From Psychrobacillus vulpis (GTDB lineage Bacteria; Bacillota; Bacilli; Bacillales_A; Planococcaceae), in assembly GCF_006861825.1 (NCBI RefSeq), contig NZ_VDGI01000003.1, positions 257,989-321,988 on the forward strand: a stretch of 64,000 nucleotides of DNA. The letters are read 5' to 3'. The position numbers and the translations under genes are program-made. Below, in pieces: positions 15,829 to 28,711 of the stretch. The number at the start of each line of letters is the position of its first letter. Positions within the stretch are counted from its first letter, which is position 1. Below the pieces are notes generated by a model. It was not told where the DNA came from. It searched no databases and saw nothing but the letters and a program-made list of their open reading frames with translations.

Positions 15829-17031
15829 TTAGTGTTCGGCGGAAACAAATCGATCTCTTCCTGCATGCATTCCTGAAAGAAATAATAGTATAACTGTTAC
15901 GATAAATAAAATAAGCGGGATAAACCAACTAGATGTAGCATCGTGCAAGTAACCAAAAAAGACAGGTCCTAGTGCAGCCAAAAGGTATCCAATTGACTGA
16001 GCAGTTCCTGAAAGTTCTGCTGCTTCCATAGGAGTTCGTGTACGAAGTGAGAAAAACATCATAACTAAACTAAACGAAGCGCCACCCGCTAGTCCAAGTA
16101 AGACCATCCAAATTATCGCAAAAGTTGTGCTACTTGCTAAAATTCCAATAAACCCGATTAAATACAAAACCGTATACAATACGATCAAGGGACGTTGATC
16201 TTTCATACGTCCTGCGATAATGGGAATAAGAAATGTCATTGGTAATTGAGAGAGTTGCATAAGTGATAGCATCCAACCTGATTGGTCAGCACTCATTCCC
16301 TGTGATTGTAATATCTCAGGTATCCAGGCAGCGGTCGTATAAAAAATCAGAGACTGAAACCCCATACATAATGTAATGCTCCATGTTAAAGGAGATGATA
16401 ATAGAGATTTCGAATTGCTTTCTACTGTAGTATTTTGTGTTTCTGCATTTAATTTTCGATTATTAATTTGAGGTACCCAAACAAAAATAGCGACTAATGC
16501 TAATATTGCCCAGCACCCAAGTGCACCTTGCCATCCAAATTTTGTTCCTTCTGCAATTGGATAACTTATTCCTGCTCCAATGCCAGCAGACAAATTCATA
16601 GAAACCGTAAATATTGCTGTTAATAAACCAACTTGAAGAGGAAACTTTAATTTTATCAAACTTGGCAATAATACATTTCCGAAAGATATTGCGATTCCGA
16701 TTAATGCTGTACCAATGAGCAATAATGGGGCATTTCCTAGTGATCGGATAATTATTCCTACTGTTAACAAAATAATAGAGAAAAACAGTGTCAACTCTAT
16801 GCCTAAGCGTCGTGAAATTTTTGGTGCAAATGGTGAAATAATTGCAAATGCAATAAGTGGAATGGTAGTTACAAATCCTGCTAAAACATTTGAAATAGCT
16901 AGCCCCTCTCTAATATGGGAAATAATAGGTCCTACTGATGTTAGAGGGGACCGAAGCGTACTAGAGATAAAGATTATACCGATTACTAGTAAAATAATTT
17001 TACTTTTGTTTTGTTCTTGTTCAGTTGACAA
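15829..17031 (-). CDS. MFS transporter, CynX/NimT family
   Basis: This 400-residue membrane protein has about twelve hydrophobic segments. The N-terminal motif FISSTLRSPLTSVGPIISHI is characteristic of the CynX/NimT (cyanate / 2-nitroimidazole) branch of the MFS. The start is a TTG at 17031, chosen because AGGAG lies nine bases upstream (17041-17045) and no in-frame ATG has a ribosome site. It is a single gene on the minus strand with its own terminator at 15692-15731. The substrate is unknown; family relatives export small anionic or nitro compounds. Confidence 0.85.
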   Translation of the reverse strand: MSTEQEQNKSKIILLVIGIIFISSTLRSPLTSVGPIISHIREGLAISNVLAGFVTTIPLIAFAIISPFAPKISRRLGIELTLFFSIILLTVGIIIRSLGNAPLLLIGTALIGIAISFGNVLLPSLIKLKFPLQVGLLTAIFTVSMNLSAGIGAGISYPIAEGTKFGWQGALGCWAILALVAIFVWVPQINNRKLNAETQNTTVESNSKSLLSSPLTWSITLCMGFQSLIFYTTAAWIPEILQSQGMSADQSGWMLSLMQLSQLPMTFLIPIIAGRMKDQRPLIVLYTVLYLIGFIGILASSTTFAIIWMVLLGLAGGASFSLVMMFFSLRTRTPMEAAELSGTAQSIGYLLAALGPVFFGYLHDATSSWFIPLILFIVTVILLFLSGMHAGRDRFVSAEH

Positions 17032-17242
17032 AAGAGTTCTCTCCTAACGATGAAATTCAAAAAAATAGCTCTATGCAAGACTAACATTTTTTCTATGAAA
17101 AGTTAAACATATATGAACTTTAAATAAAAGAAACATTCATAATTTAGAATATTTCTTTTTTCTCTTAAAATAACATGTATAATTAACAATATATGAGAAA
17201 AATGGTAATTCAATAGAAGAACTTAATAGATAGGAGCTTTTT

Positions 17243-18037
17243 ATGAACAATGAAAAAGTATTGTGCTTAACTGATCTAACAATGAGTTTTGGAAACAAAC
17301 GTGTTTTGAATGGTGTAAATCTTGAGGTTTATAAAGGGCAAATTATAGGCTATATAGGTCCAAATGGTGCTGGTAAAAGTACTACCGTTAAAATAATGCT
17401 TGGTTTAATAGAAGGTTACCATGGAACAATTGAAATCTTTGGGGAAAATATTGCAAGAGGTGACTTCGCTTATAAACGAAAAATTGGATATGTTCCTGAA
17501 ACTGCAGAAGTATATGATAATTTAACTGCCTGTGAATATTTAACCTTTACAGGAGAGTTATTTGGTTTAAGTAGTGTAGAAGCAGAAAAAAAAGCTTTTA
17601 ATTTGATGAAAGAATTTAACCTTGAATCTGTGTTTCATCAACGATTGTCTTCCTTTTCAAAAGGAATGAGGCAAAAGGTATTAATTATCTCTAGCTTATT
17701 ACATGATCCTGATTTGTTGTTTTTTGATGAACCTTTAAGTGGGTTGGATGCAAATAGTGTAATGATTATAAAAGAAATACTCAATCAGCTTGCAGCCCGT
17801 GGAAAGACTATCTTCTATTCATCGCATATTATGGATGTTGTAGAGAAGATAAGTAATCGAATTATTTTACTTGTAGAAGGCAGAGTAGTAGCTGATGGAA
17901 CCTTTGCAGAATTACAAGCGCAGAATAAAGAAGGTACATTAGAAGAGATTTTTAACCAAATTACTGGTATTAATAATCATAAAGAGATTGCAGAAAAATT
18001 CGTGGGAATTGTTAGTGAGGGAAGCAACCATGGATGA
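17243..18037 (+). CDS. ABC transporter ATP-binding protein
   Basis: This 264-residue ATPase belongs with the large permease that follows. Seen: Walker A GPNGAGKST, signature FSKGMRQK, Walker B LLFFDEPLSGLD and the switch SSHIMDVVEK. AGGAG precedes the ATG at 17243. The gene overlaps the permease start by eight bases, so it is a two-gene exporter resembling Bacillus YthP-YthQ and EcsAB-like systems. The substrate is unknown. The upstream 200 bases are AT-rich and should hold the promoter. Confidence 0.9.
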   Translation: MNNEKVLCLTDLTMSFGNKRVLNGVNLEVYKGQIIGYIGPNGAGKSTTVKIMLGLIEGYHGTIEIFGENIARGDFAYKRKIGYVPETAEVYDNLTACEYLTFTGELFGLSSVEAEKKAFNLMKEFNLESVFHQRLSSFSKGMRQKVLIISSLLHDPDLLFFDEPLSGLDANSVMIIKEILNQLAARGKTIFYSSHIMDVVEKISNRIILLVEGRVVADGTFAELQAQNKEGTLEEIFNQITGINNHKEIAEKFVGIVSEGSNHG

Positions 18038-19673
18038 TTTTAAATCACTTCAAGTATTAGATCGCTTTAAATGGATATTTCAAAAGTTTCATATTGATTA
18101 TGAAATAATGCGTAAGATTTTACAGTTGAAGCTTACAATGGATGGTAGACGAATGCCTACTGTATTTAATGGTTCCAAAGTAAAAAAAGAAGGAAATCAG
18201 TTTATTAAATCTTTATGGATGTACGGATTTTTGGGGCTTTTGACGTTAACGCCATTTTTATTTCTAGGTGATCAATTTATTTTTTTCACAAGCATCATGA
18301 TGAGCATTTTAATGTTTATATTAATGACACTGATGGTTTCTGATTTTTCTGCTGTACTGTTGGATGTTCGAGACAAAAATATACTTCACTCAAAACCTAT
18401 TAGTACAATAACGATTAATGCTGCGAAAATAGTTCACATACTCATTTATATGTTTTTATTAACAGGCTCATTTGTCGCGATTCCATTAGTAGTAAGCATT
18501 TTCAAACATGGTATTGGATTTGCTCTTATTTTTGCAATAGAAATAATATTTATCGGTTGTTTAGTTGTTGTGTTAACTGCATTTGTATACTTATTTATTT
18601 TACGCTTTTTTAGTGGTGAGAAGCTTAAAGATATAATCAATTATGTCCAAATTTTTTTATCTATAGCTGTGATAGTCGGTTATCAACTAGTGGCTCGCTC
18701 TTTCGAAATTGTGAATCTAAATATTTCGTATACTTTTGATTGGTGGCATTTGCTATTACCACCTATTTGGTTTGGTGCTCCATTTGAATTGTTGTTAAAC
18801 AAAGACTTTTCGTTTCATATTATTCTATTGACAATATTTGCCGTTTTAACTCCAATTTTTTCAGTCATGCTTTATATTCGACTCATGCCAGCTTTTGAAC
18901 GAAATTTAGTAAAATTATTAAGTGATTCGAATAGAAAGAAAAAGAAATCTCGCAAAATAGCAAAATTGTGGTCAAAGGTTTTATGTAGAACGACAGAAGA
19001 ACAAACTTTTTTCTCATTTTCATCGCTGATGATGAAGCAAGAGCGCGATCTAAAATTGAAAATTTATCCTCAGCTTGGTATTGCCTCAATCTTTCCATTC
19101 ATATTTTTATTTAATGATATAAGGATGGATTCTTATGAAGTGGCAGTAACAGGGAATGGCTTTATGTTTGTTTATTTTAGCTTATTAATGATCCCCAACG
19201 TAGTGCATATGTTGAAGTTTTCAAGCAATTTTAAAGGTCATTGGATATACAGAGCTGCTCCTATTGAAAATGAGTTCTCTATATATAGAAGCACCTTGAA
19301 AGCTTGTATTGTAAACTACTTTTTACCTGTTTATTTCTTAGTAAGTGCAATTTTTATCTACATTTTCTCTGTGCGCATTATACCCGATTTACTAATTGTT
19401 TTACTTGTGGCAATTGCGATGACATTATTTGCATACGTAGTATTAAATGGAGAAACGTATCCATTTTCCAATACACACGAGCACTCGCAGGATATAAGTA
19501 CATTTAAGGTTTTGGGAAGTATACTTTTTATTGGTATATTTGCTTTAGTTCATTTTTTCGTATTGAAAATTACTTATGGAATATATGTGTACATGATTTT
19601 ACTCGTGATAGGTAATGTAATTGGTTGGAGATTAGTATTTCCAAGGAAAATAAAAAAGATTCAAGTGCTATGA
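18030..19673 (+). CDS. ABC transporter permease (YthQ-like)
   Basis: This 547-residue membrane protein has an amphipathic N-terminal 50 residues and about a dozen hydrophobic segments in two clusters, separated by a basic cytosolic loop (NRKKKKSRKIAKLWSK, near residue 310). The start is the ATG at 18030, with GAGGG about ten bases upstream; an upstream in-frame TTG has no ribosome site and would lie inside the ATPase. It is the membrane half of the exporter begun at 17243. The function is unknown beyond transport. Confidence 0.85.
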   Translation: MDDFKSLQVLDRFKWIFQKFHIDYEIMRKILQLKLTMDGRRMPTVFNGSKVKKEGNQFIKSLWMYGFLGLLTLTPFLFLGDQFIFFTSIMMSILMFILMTLMVSDFSAVLLDVRDKNILHSKPISTITINAAKIVHILIYMFLLTGSFVAIPLVVSIFKHGIGFALIFAIEIIFIGCLVVVLTAFVYLFILRFFSGEKLKDIINYVQIFLSIAVIVGYQLVARSFEIVNLNISYTFDWWHLLLPPIWFGAPFELLLNKDFSFHIILLTIFAVLTPIFSVMLYIRLMPAFERNLVKLLSDSNRKKKKSRKIAKLWSKVLCRTTEEQTFFSFSSLMMKQERDLKLKIYPQLGIASIFPFIFLFNDIRMDSYEVAVTGNGFMFVYFSLLMIPNVVHMLKFSSNFKGHWIYRAAPIENEFSIYRSTLKACIVNYFLPVYFLVSAIFIYIFSVRIIPDLLIVLLVAIAMTLFAYVVLNGETYPFSNTHEHSQDISTFKVLGSILFIGIFALVHFFVLKITYGIYVYMILLVIGNVIGWRLVFPRKIKKIQVL

Positions 19674-19686
19674 AAGAGGTAATATT

Positions 19687-20268
19687 TTGGATATTGAAAC
19701 AGAAGAAGATGTAGTTCGAATAATACAACAAGATGATTGGATGATGAGCGTATTAAGGGCTGCAAAAACATTAAATCTTCCAGATTGGTGGATTTGTGCA
19801 GGTTTTCTTCGATCAAAGATATGGGATACTTTGCATGGCTTTGAGGAAAGGACAGTATTATCAGATATTGACATCATTTATTTTGATCCTACTAATACTG
19901 ATGAAAATTTTGAAAAAAAGTTGGAAGCTAAGTTAAGGGAGATCATTCCTAACATCCCGTGGTCAGTAAAAAATCAAGCAAGAATGCATATAGTGAATAA
20001 CTTACAACCCCATTCTTCTGCAGTAGTTGGTATAGCTAATTTCCCAGAGACGGTAACAGCATTAGGAGCGAAATTAGACGAAGAAAACAATGTGATACTT
20101 ACCGCTCCACATGGAATTCATGATGTGCTTAATCTAGTAGTAAAACCTACACCACCATTTCTTACAACAGTGAAATTACGAGCAATTTACGAAAATCGGG
20201 TGCAGCAAAAGAATTGGTCATCTATTTGGACGAAAGTCAAAATTTTTTATATGGAAAAATTCGAATAG
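19687..20268 (+). CDS. Nucleotidyltransferase-fold protein (DUF925/NTP_transf_6 type)
   Basis: This 193-residue cytosolic protein has the GFLRSKIWDTLHGF...SDIDIIYFDPTN pattern of the nucleotidyltransferase family formerly called DUF925. The paired aspartates in SDIDIIYFD are the expected metal ligands. No substrate is known for the family. The start is TTG at 19687, with AAAGAGG seven bases upstream. It lies 13 bases after the permease gene and 10 before the lipoprotein, so it is probably the third gene of that operon, though a functional link to the exporter is not obvious. Confidence 0.75.
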   Translation: MDIETEEDVVRIIQQDDWMMSVLRAAKTLNLPDWWICAGFLRSKIWDTLHGFEERTVLSDIDIIYFDPTNTDENFEKKLEAKLREIIPNIPWSVKNQARMHIVNNLQPHSSAVVGIANFPETVTALGAKLDEENNVILTAPHGIHDVLNLVVKPTPPFLTTVKLRAIYENRVQQKNWSSIWTKVKIFYMEKFE

Positions 20269-20278
20269 GAGAGTATGG

Positions 20279-20869
20279 ATGAGAAGAATACTGTTAACCT
20301 TTCCAGTAGTATTGTTAGCAATTGCTTTATGGGGTTGTACGAATAATACATTAGCAGATAATGGTGTATTTGAAGTTGAACTAACGGATAGAGAGGAATT
20401 TCTTCTAAATACTACTACCGACAAGTATTTTGTTTTTGACTTTCAAGTAAGTAATGGGTATAAAAATTTGTCTCTGTGGGTTGATAAATATGAATTTGGC
20501 CAATTAGTAGAAGAAGAGATTAATTATTTGTCCATGAATATTGAAAAAAAGGGGACGATTATTTTTACAACCTCTGAAATTATGAAAAATCCAAAAGAGT
20601 TTTCTTTTAACTTAAGTATTTCTAGCAACGGTACGTTTAGTAGAGGCAATACACAACTTAAAATGCCGTCAATGGTGCAAAGTACTTGGGGAAGTAACCC
20701 TTTAGAAAATAATCCTATTTCAGATGATATGATATTAGCTAGTATCTGCTATTCAAATGGTAATGGTATGAGTTCACTCTCTAAAGAATTTTATACTGAC
20801 TTGGATAGTCATTTAGACGAGATAGAAGGATATGATGTTGTCTATGTACTGCGAAGCAAGTTTCATTAA
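20279..20869 (+). CDS. Putative secreted lipoprotein of unknown function
   Basis: This 196-residue protein begins with a lipoprotein signal peptide (basic MRR, hydrophobic core, LWGC with Cys20), so it should be anchored on the outer face of the membrane. The mature part has many beta-prone stretches and no motif I recognise. AGGAG lies seven bases before the ATG. It is the last gene of the 17243-20869 run, followed by a bidirectional terminator at 20922-20966. Confidence 0.75.
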   Translation: MRRILLTFPVVLLAIALWGCTNNTLADNGVFEVELTDREEFLLNTTTDKYFVFDFQVSNGYKNLSLWVDKYEFGQLVEEEINYLSMNIEKKGTIIFTTSEIMKNPKEFSFNLSISSNGTFSRGNTQLKMPSMVQSTWGSNPLENNPISDDMILASICYSNGNGMSSLSKEFYTDLDSHLDEIEGYDVVYVLRSKFH

Positions 20870-20921
20870 TACTTCGTTTTCATAACACAAAAATAATTAA
20901 TAAAACGTTTATTTTCATATT

Positions 20922-20966
20922 AAAGAACCATTGAAAATCCTTAGTGGAGTTTTCAATGGTTCTTAT
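20922..20966. terminator. Bidirectional terminator between convergent genes
   Basis: AAGAACCATTGAAAA (20923-20937) pairs with TTTTCAATGGTTCTT at about 20950-20964. It lies between the lipoprotein gene (+) and nagB (-), with A/T runs on both sides. Confidence 0.85.
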
Positions 20967-20981
20967 CTGTTTATAAAATTT

Positions 20982-21686
20982 TTAGTCAATTAAAATATCA
21001 GTAATAACCGTCACATGAGGATGTTTTTTCAAAACAGTTATAGGCAATTGTTCGGTAATTTTGTCCCCAAGTAAAGCTTCAATAGCTAATCGTTTCTTTT
21101 CTCCAAAAGCCAATAAAATTATTTTTTTTGCGTTCATAATTGAAGCGATTCCCATCGTAAATGCAGTATTTGGAATTTTCTCGTCATCATCAAAAAATTG
21201 ACTATTTACACCTAGAGTAGAATCAGTCAAATTCGCTACATGTGTGACAGAATCAAAGGGAGTTCCTGGCTCGTTAAATGCAATATGTCCATTTTCTCCA
21301 ACTCCTAAAAATTGAATATCTAATGGATGTTCATTTAATTTGTTTTCATATCTCGCACATTCCACTTCTAGATCTTCCGCTACTCCATTTTGAATATTCG
21401 TTTCCTTAAACTTCTTCTTTGAAAATAAATGCTCATGCATAAAATAAGCATAACTATTTTTATTTGTAGGTGTTAATCCAACGTATTCATCTAAGTTAAA
21501 AGCAGTTACTAGTGAAAAATCTAATGGTGACTCCACTATTTTTTTATATACTGGAATCATCGTACTTCCAGTTGCTAAACCTATCACGTTTAGTGTTCCT
21601 TCATGCAAATCTTTTGCTAGTTTATCCACAACAACGGACGCTGCCTGCTGTTGGGTTTCAACTTTTATTACTTCAAAAAATGGCAT
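20982..21686 (-). CDS. nagB: Glucosamine-6-phosphate deaminase
   Basis: This 234-residue enzyme converts glucosamine-6-P to fructose-6-P and ammonia, the last step of amino-sugar catabolism. Seen: phosphate-binding GLATGSTM, catalytic FNLDEYVGL and GVGENGHIAFNEPG with its histidine. The ATG at 21686 is preferred over an in-frame start 34 codons upstream because GAGGT lies seven bases before it and the family starts here. No nagA or NagR gene is adjacent. A promoter (21718-21746) lies on the minus strand, divergent from cotE. Confidence 0.93.
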   Translation of the reverse strand: MPFFEVIKVETQQQAASVVVDKLAKDLHEGTLNVIGLATGSTMIPVYKKIVESPLDFSLVTAFNLDEYVGLTPTNKNSYAYFMHEHLFSKKKFKETNIQNGVAEDLEVECARYENKLNEHPLDIQFLGVGENGHIAFNEPGTPFDSVTHVANLTDSTLGVNSQFFDDDEKIPNTAFTMGIASIMNAKKIILLAFGEKKRLAIEALLGDKITEQLPITVLKKHPHVTVITDILID

Positions 21687-21717
21687 TCTATGACCTCGCA
21701 ATTCTATTGATGTAATA

Positions 21718-21746
21718 AGTGTATTAGCAAACTTTCGAAAGGTCAA
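21718..21746 (-). promoter_or_regulatory. Probable SigA promoter of nagB
   Basis: On the minus strand TTGACC (21746-21741) and TACACT (21723-21718) are separated by 17 bases, with a transcription start expected about 25 bases before the nagB ATG. Confidence 0.6.
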
Positions 21747-21822
21747 TGAATTATCTAAACAGATGAACCTATTGGGCACATTGTGCATATGATGTTATGA
21801 CTTGAATACAAGGAGGAAGAAA

Positions 21823-22365
21823 ATGAAAATCATGCGACAAATCGTGACGAAAGCTGTTGTTGCTAAAGGAAAAAAGAGAACGGAATCTTGTGAAGTTCTT
21901 TGTCCGCCAAATACGCCATCTAGTATTTTAGGGTGCTGGGTAATCAACCATTCGTGTCAATCGAAAAAGCACGGGAGATATGTAGAAGTAACTGGTAAAT
22001 TCGATATAAATGTTTGGTATGCACATCATGACCATTCCAAAACGTCTGTTTTTACAGAAACAATCAATTATAAAGACAAAATAAAATTACATTATCGAGA
22101 TAAAGAATCTACAGGGGAAGAAGTACATGTGCGAGTACTTCAACAACCGAATTGTACAGAAGCGATTATAATTGAAAACGGTACAAAATTCCAAGTTACA
22201 GTGGAACGTGAGCTGCTTGCAGAAGTAGTTGGGGAAACAACTGTATGTATTCAAGTACTTGAGCAAGATTTCGAAGAAGAATGGGCATTCAACGAAGAAA
22301 GCTCTTCCATCTCTTCAAGACCGTCTAGCACACATAGTGAACATAATCCATCTTCATCGATTTAA
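21823..22365 (+). CDS. cotE: Outer spore coat morphogenetic protein CotE
   Basis: This 180-residue protein nucleates assembly of the outer spore coat. Seen: the family's N-terminal IVTKAVVAKGKKRTE, PSSILGCWVINH, DINVWYAHHDHSKT and REFLAEVVGET-like RELLAEVVGETTV. The B. subtilis protein ends with a strongly acidic tail; here an acidic patch is followed by a Ser-rich tail (SSSISSRPSSTHSEHNPSSS), which may change partner binding. AAGGAGG precedes the ATG at 21823. cotE sits next to mutS as in B. subtilis, but ricA, its usual upstream neighbour, is 17.6 kb away. Sporulation-specific expression (SigE/SigK) is known for the family; I could not place the promoter with confidence. Confidence 0.95.
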   Translation: MKIMRQIVTKAVVAKGKKRTESCEVLCPPNTPSSILGCWVINHSCQSKKHGRYVEVTGKFDINVWYAHHDHSKTSVFTETINYKDKIKLHYRDKESTGEEVHVRVLQQPNCTEAIIIENGTKFQVTVERELLAEVVGETTVCIQVLEQDFEEEWAFNEESSSISSRPSSTHSEHNPSSSI

Positions 22366-22367
22366 CA

Positions 22368-22399
22368 AGCCGGCCAGAAGTTCCGGCTTTTTTTTTTTA
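22368..22399 (+). terminator. Intrinsic terminator after cotE
   Basis: AAGCCGG...CCGGCTT with an 8-nt loop and a run of eleven T. Confidence 0.92.
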
Positions 22400-22468
22400 G
22401 ATGGCTATTTAACAGTCAATCTTATATGAATACTTTATTATTGTTCGAAAATATGAAGTTCTATTTTT

Positions 22469-22629
22469 GTTGATTGAAGCGGAAGGAGGTGACTCCAGCG
22501 GGAATAGCTTGAGCGGAAGACCCTGGACTGAGCGTAGCGAAATTAATTTTTGCGACGAGCTTGCGCAGGAGCAAGGGAAGCGGCTGAAGCCAAGCCCGCG
22601 GAAAGCGTCCGCCTGTAGCGTAAATCAAA
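22469..22629. repeat. 161-bp GC-rich unit, GTTGATT ends
   Basis: GTTGATT at 22469-22475 and AATCAA at 22623-22628 bound a core reading GGTGACTCCAGCGGGAATAG...CCGCGGAAAGCGTCCGCCTG. It is the near-identical sister of 15325-15485. It lies between the cotE terminator and mutS; open frames across it are spurious. Confidence 0.75.
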
Positions 22630-22785
22630 CGTTCGCTTTTTCAATTGAAATAGGTAATTATGAAATTGACTCAGTTAGCTGTAATTATACTATGTAGAAG
22701 AACGTTGAAGCAGGGAGGCGTCTGCCGTTTTTCTTTATATTTTGTTATAATAAATATAGAAGTATAGAAGAGAGAAGGATTTATA

Positions 22786-25365
22786 ATGACAACACATACT
22801 CCCATGATGCAGCAATATTTAAAAATCAAAGAAGACTACATAGATGCTTTTTTATTTTTTCGACTAGGAGATTTTTATGAATTATTTTTCGACGATGCTA
22901 TTAAGGCAGCTGCAATTTTAGAAATTACTTTAACAAGTCGAAAGGATAATATTCCGATGTGTGGTGTACCTCATCATGCAGCGCAAAATTATGTTGAATC
23001 ACTAATAAGTAAAGGTTATAAAGTCGCTATTTGCGAGCAAGTGGAAGACCCTAAGCATGCAAAAGGGGTCGTGAAAAGAGAAGTGATTCGACTCGTAACT
23101 CCTGGAACGATAATAGAAGGGAAAGGGATGCAAAATAAAACAAATTATTTTATCGCATCTGCAGATTTACTACAAACAAACGAAGTTGCTTTCTCGTATT
23201 TAGATGTCTCAACTGGAGATGGTTTTACTACAATTATTAAAGGGAATGAAAAAGAAGTCATTCAGGAATTATTGGCTTTGCAAGCAAAAGAATTAATTGT
23301 AAGTGAACAACTATATGTATTGATTAATGATTTGTCGACTACACATGATTTTACTTTATCCATTGAAAAAGAGGAGTTAAGTAATGATGAGGTAGTTAAG
23401 TACATCGTAAATCACCCAGAAGAAACGCATCAAACAGTCAAAAGATTACTTCAGTACATTCAAAAAACTCAAAAACGATCCCTTTTACACATTCAGCCTT
23501 TTACCTTTCAAAAAAGAGATTCCTTTTTAACAATTGATTATCATTCGAAACGGAATTTAGAGCTAATATCTTCTATTCGAAGTGGTGACCAAAAAGGCAC
23601 TTTATTATGGTTACTAGACGAAACTGTAACTGCAATGGGAGGTCGAAAGCTGAAGCAATGGATACATCAGCCACTTGCACATAAACAATCTATTGAGACT
23701 CGTTTAGAAGTTGTGACAAGCTTTTTAGAAGATTTTATGCTAAGAGAAGAAATAAAAGAATTATTTAAAGAAGTATATGACCTTGAACGTTTAGTAGGAA
23801 GAATTGGTTTTGGTAGTGCAGGTGGAAGAGATCTTGCTCAACTTAGACAATCTCTATCAAAAATCCCTTCTATAAAACACTTGTTAGTAAATTCAAGTAA
23901 TTCAGCTCTAATAAAATTAGGACAAGCAATAGAGGATTGTCAGGATATTTGGAGAAAGTTAGAAGTAGCTATTAGTGAAAATCCTCCAATTTCTGTGAAA
24001 GACGGTGGGGTAATAAGAGATGGCTATAATGAGCATCTAGACAAGCTACGTGATGCCTCTGTAAACGGTAAAAGGTGGATTGCTGAACTAGAACAAAAAG
24101 AGCGGGAAATGACAGGAGCAAAAAATTTAAAAATAGGGTATAACCGAGTCTTCGGTTACTATATTGAGTTAACCAAATCCTATATCCATTTAGCGGACGA
24201 GGAAAGATATATGCGAAAGCAAACATTAGCAAACGCAGAGCGCTATATTACGGACGAGTTAAAAGAAAAAGAATCATTAATTCTTTCAGCCGAAGATGAA
24301 AGCTTATTGCTAGAATACGAACTATTTACTCAGTTAAGAGAAGAAATAAAAGCATATATTCCTCGTGTACAGCAATTGGCTAAACAAATAAGTGAATTGG
24401 ACGTTTATATAGCATTTGCACAAGTCTCTGATAAACATCGTTTAACGAAACCAATTTTCCATGAATCAAATGCGATGGAAATTAAAGAAGGAAGACATCC
24501 TGTTGTAGAAAAAATGATGAACAATCAATTGTATGTGCCAAATGATTGCGTGTTATCAGTAGATGAAAACATGCTATTAATAACTGGTCCTAATATGTCA
24601 GGTAAAAGTACATTTATGAGACAAGTGGCTATAACAGTAATTATGGCGCAAATTGGCTGTTACGTTCCTGCTGAAACTGCAATTTTACCAATTGTTGATA
24701 AAATATTCACTCGTATCGGAGCAGCAGATGATTTAGCTGGGGGTCAAAGTACATTTATGATTGAAATGATGGAATCTCAGCATGCCATTATGAATGCTAC
24801 GAGTAATAGTTTACTTCTTTTTGATGAAATTGGTCGTGGAACATCCACGTACGACGGAATGAGCTTAGCTCAAGCGATGATGGAGTATATTCATGATCAT
24901 ATTGGAGCTAATACACTTTTTTCTACTCATTATCATGAGCTAACGGACTTGGAACAAACTTTACCAAAACTACGTAATGTTCATGTTTCTGCAACTGAAA
25001 AAGATGGTAAAGTAGTGTTTCTTCATAAACTAAAAGATGGCCCTGCAGATAAAAGCTATGGAATCCATGTAGCAGAGCTTGCTGAACTACCAGAAGAAAT
25101 TATTACAAGAGCTCGTGAAATTTTAGAAACATTTGAACTTCAAGAGAAAACAGGATCAACAGAGCTTGTTAATGAAGAGAAACAACTTTCATTTTTTGAT
25201 GAACAAATAAACCAACCAGTTGAAACAAAAGTAGTTGAAACAAAAGTAGTGGAAAGTAGTTCAGCGGATAAGGTAATGAAAAAACTCAAAAAAATTAATA
25301 TTTCTGGAACAACACCACTGGAAGCACTTCAGTTATTATTTGAACTTCAAAATGAAATAGAATAA
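22786..25365 (+). CDS. mutS: DNA mismatch repair protein MutS
   Basis: This 859-residue protein recognises mispairs and small loops and recruits MutL. Seen: the mismatch-binding FxE motif in RLGDFYELFFD (about residues 25-35), Walker A TGPNMSGKST, Walker B LLLFDEIGRGTSTYDG, and the C-terminal dimerisation region. The tail contains a short repeat (VETKVVETKVVE) before it. An AGAAGG ribosome site precedes the ATG, and TATAAT at 22746-22751 is a likely -10. It is the first gene of a tightly packed run through mutL, glpK, glpD, a lipase, miaA and hfq. Confidence 0.97.
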   Translation: MTTHTPMMQQYLKIKEDYIDAFLFFRLGDFYELFFDDAIKAAAILEITLTSRKDNIPMCGVPHHAAQNYVESLISKGYKVAICEQVEDPKHAKGVVKREVIRLVTPGTIIEGKGMQNKTNYFIASADLLQTNEVAFSYLDVSTGDGFTTIIKGNEKEVIQELLALQAKELIVSEQLYVLINDLSTTHDFTLSIEKEELSNDEVVKYIVNHPEETHQTVKRLLQYIQKTQKRSLLHIQPFTFQKRDSFLTIDYHSKRNLELISSIRSGDQKGTLLWLLDETVTAMGGRKLKQWIHQPLAHKQSIETRLEVVTSFLEDFMLREEIKELFKEVYDLERLVGRIGFGSAGGRDLAQLRQSLSKIPSIKHLLVNSSNSALIKLGQAIEDCQDIWRKLEVAISENPPISVKDGGVIRDGYNEHLDKLRDASVNGKRWIAELEQKEREMTGAKNLKIGYNRVFGYYIELTKSYIHLADEERYMRKQTLANAERYITDELKEKESLILSAEDESLLLEYELFTQLREEIKAYIPRVQQLAKQISELDVYIAFAQVSDKHRLTKPIFHESNAMEIKEGRHPVVEKMMNNQLYVPNDCVLSVDENMLLITGPNMSGKSTFMRQVAITVIMAQIGCYVPAETAILPIVDKIFTRIGAADDLAGGQSTFMIEMMESQHAIMNATSNSLLLFDEIGRGTSTYDGMSLAQAMMEYIHDHIGANTLFSTHYHELTDLEQTLPKLRNVHVSATEKDGKVVFLHKLKDGPADKSYGIHVAELAELPEEIITRAREILETFELQEKTGSTELVNEEKQLSFFDEQINQPVETKVVETKVVESSSADKVMKKLKKINISGTTPLEALQLLFELQNEIE

Positions 25366-25398
25366 ACGGCAACATTTCAAAGAGAAGGTGAAAAAAGT

Positions 25399-28711
<3,313 letters not shown>

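Noticed and set aside
20898-20920. cre-like site (AATAAAACGTTTATTTT)
   Set aside because: It lies between convergent genes, downstream of nagB, not at a promoter, and matches the consensus poorly.
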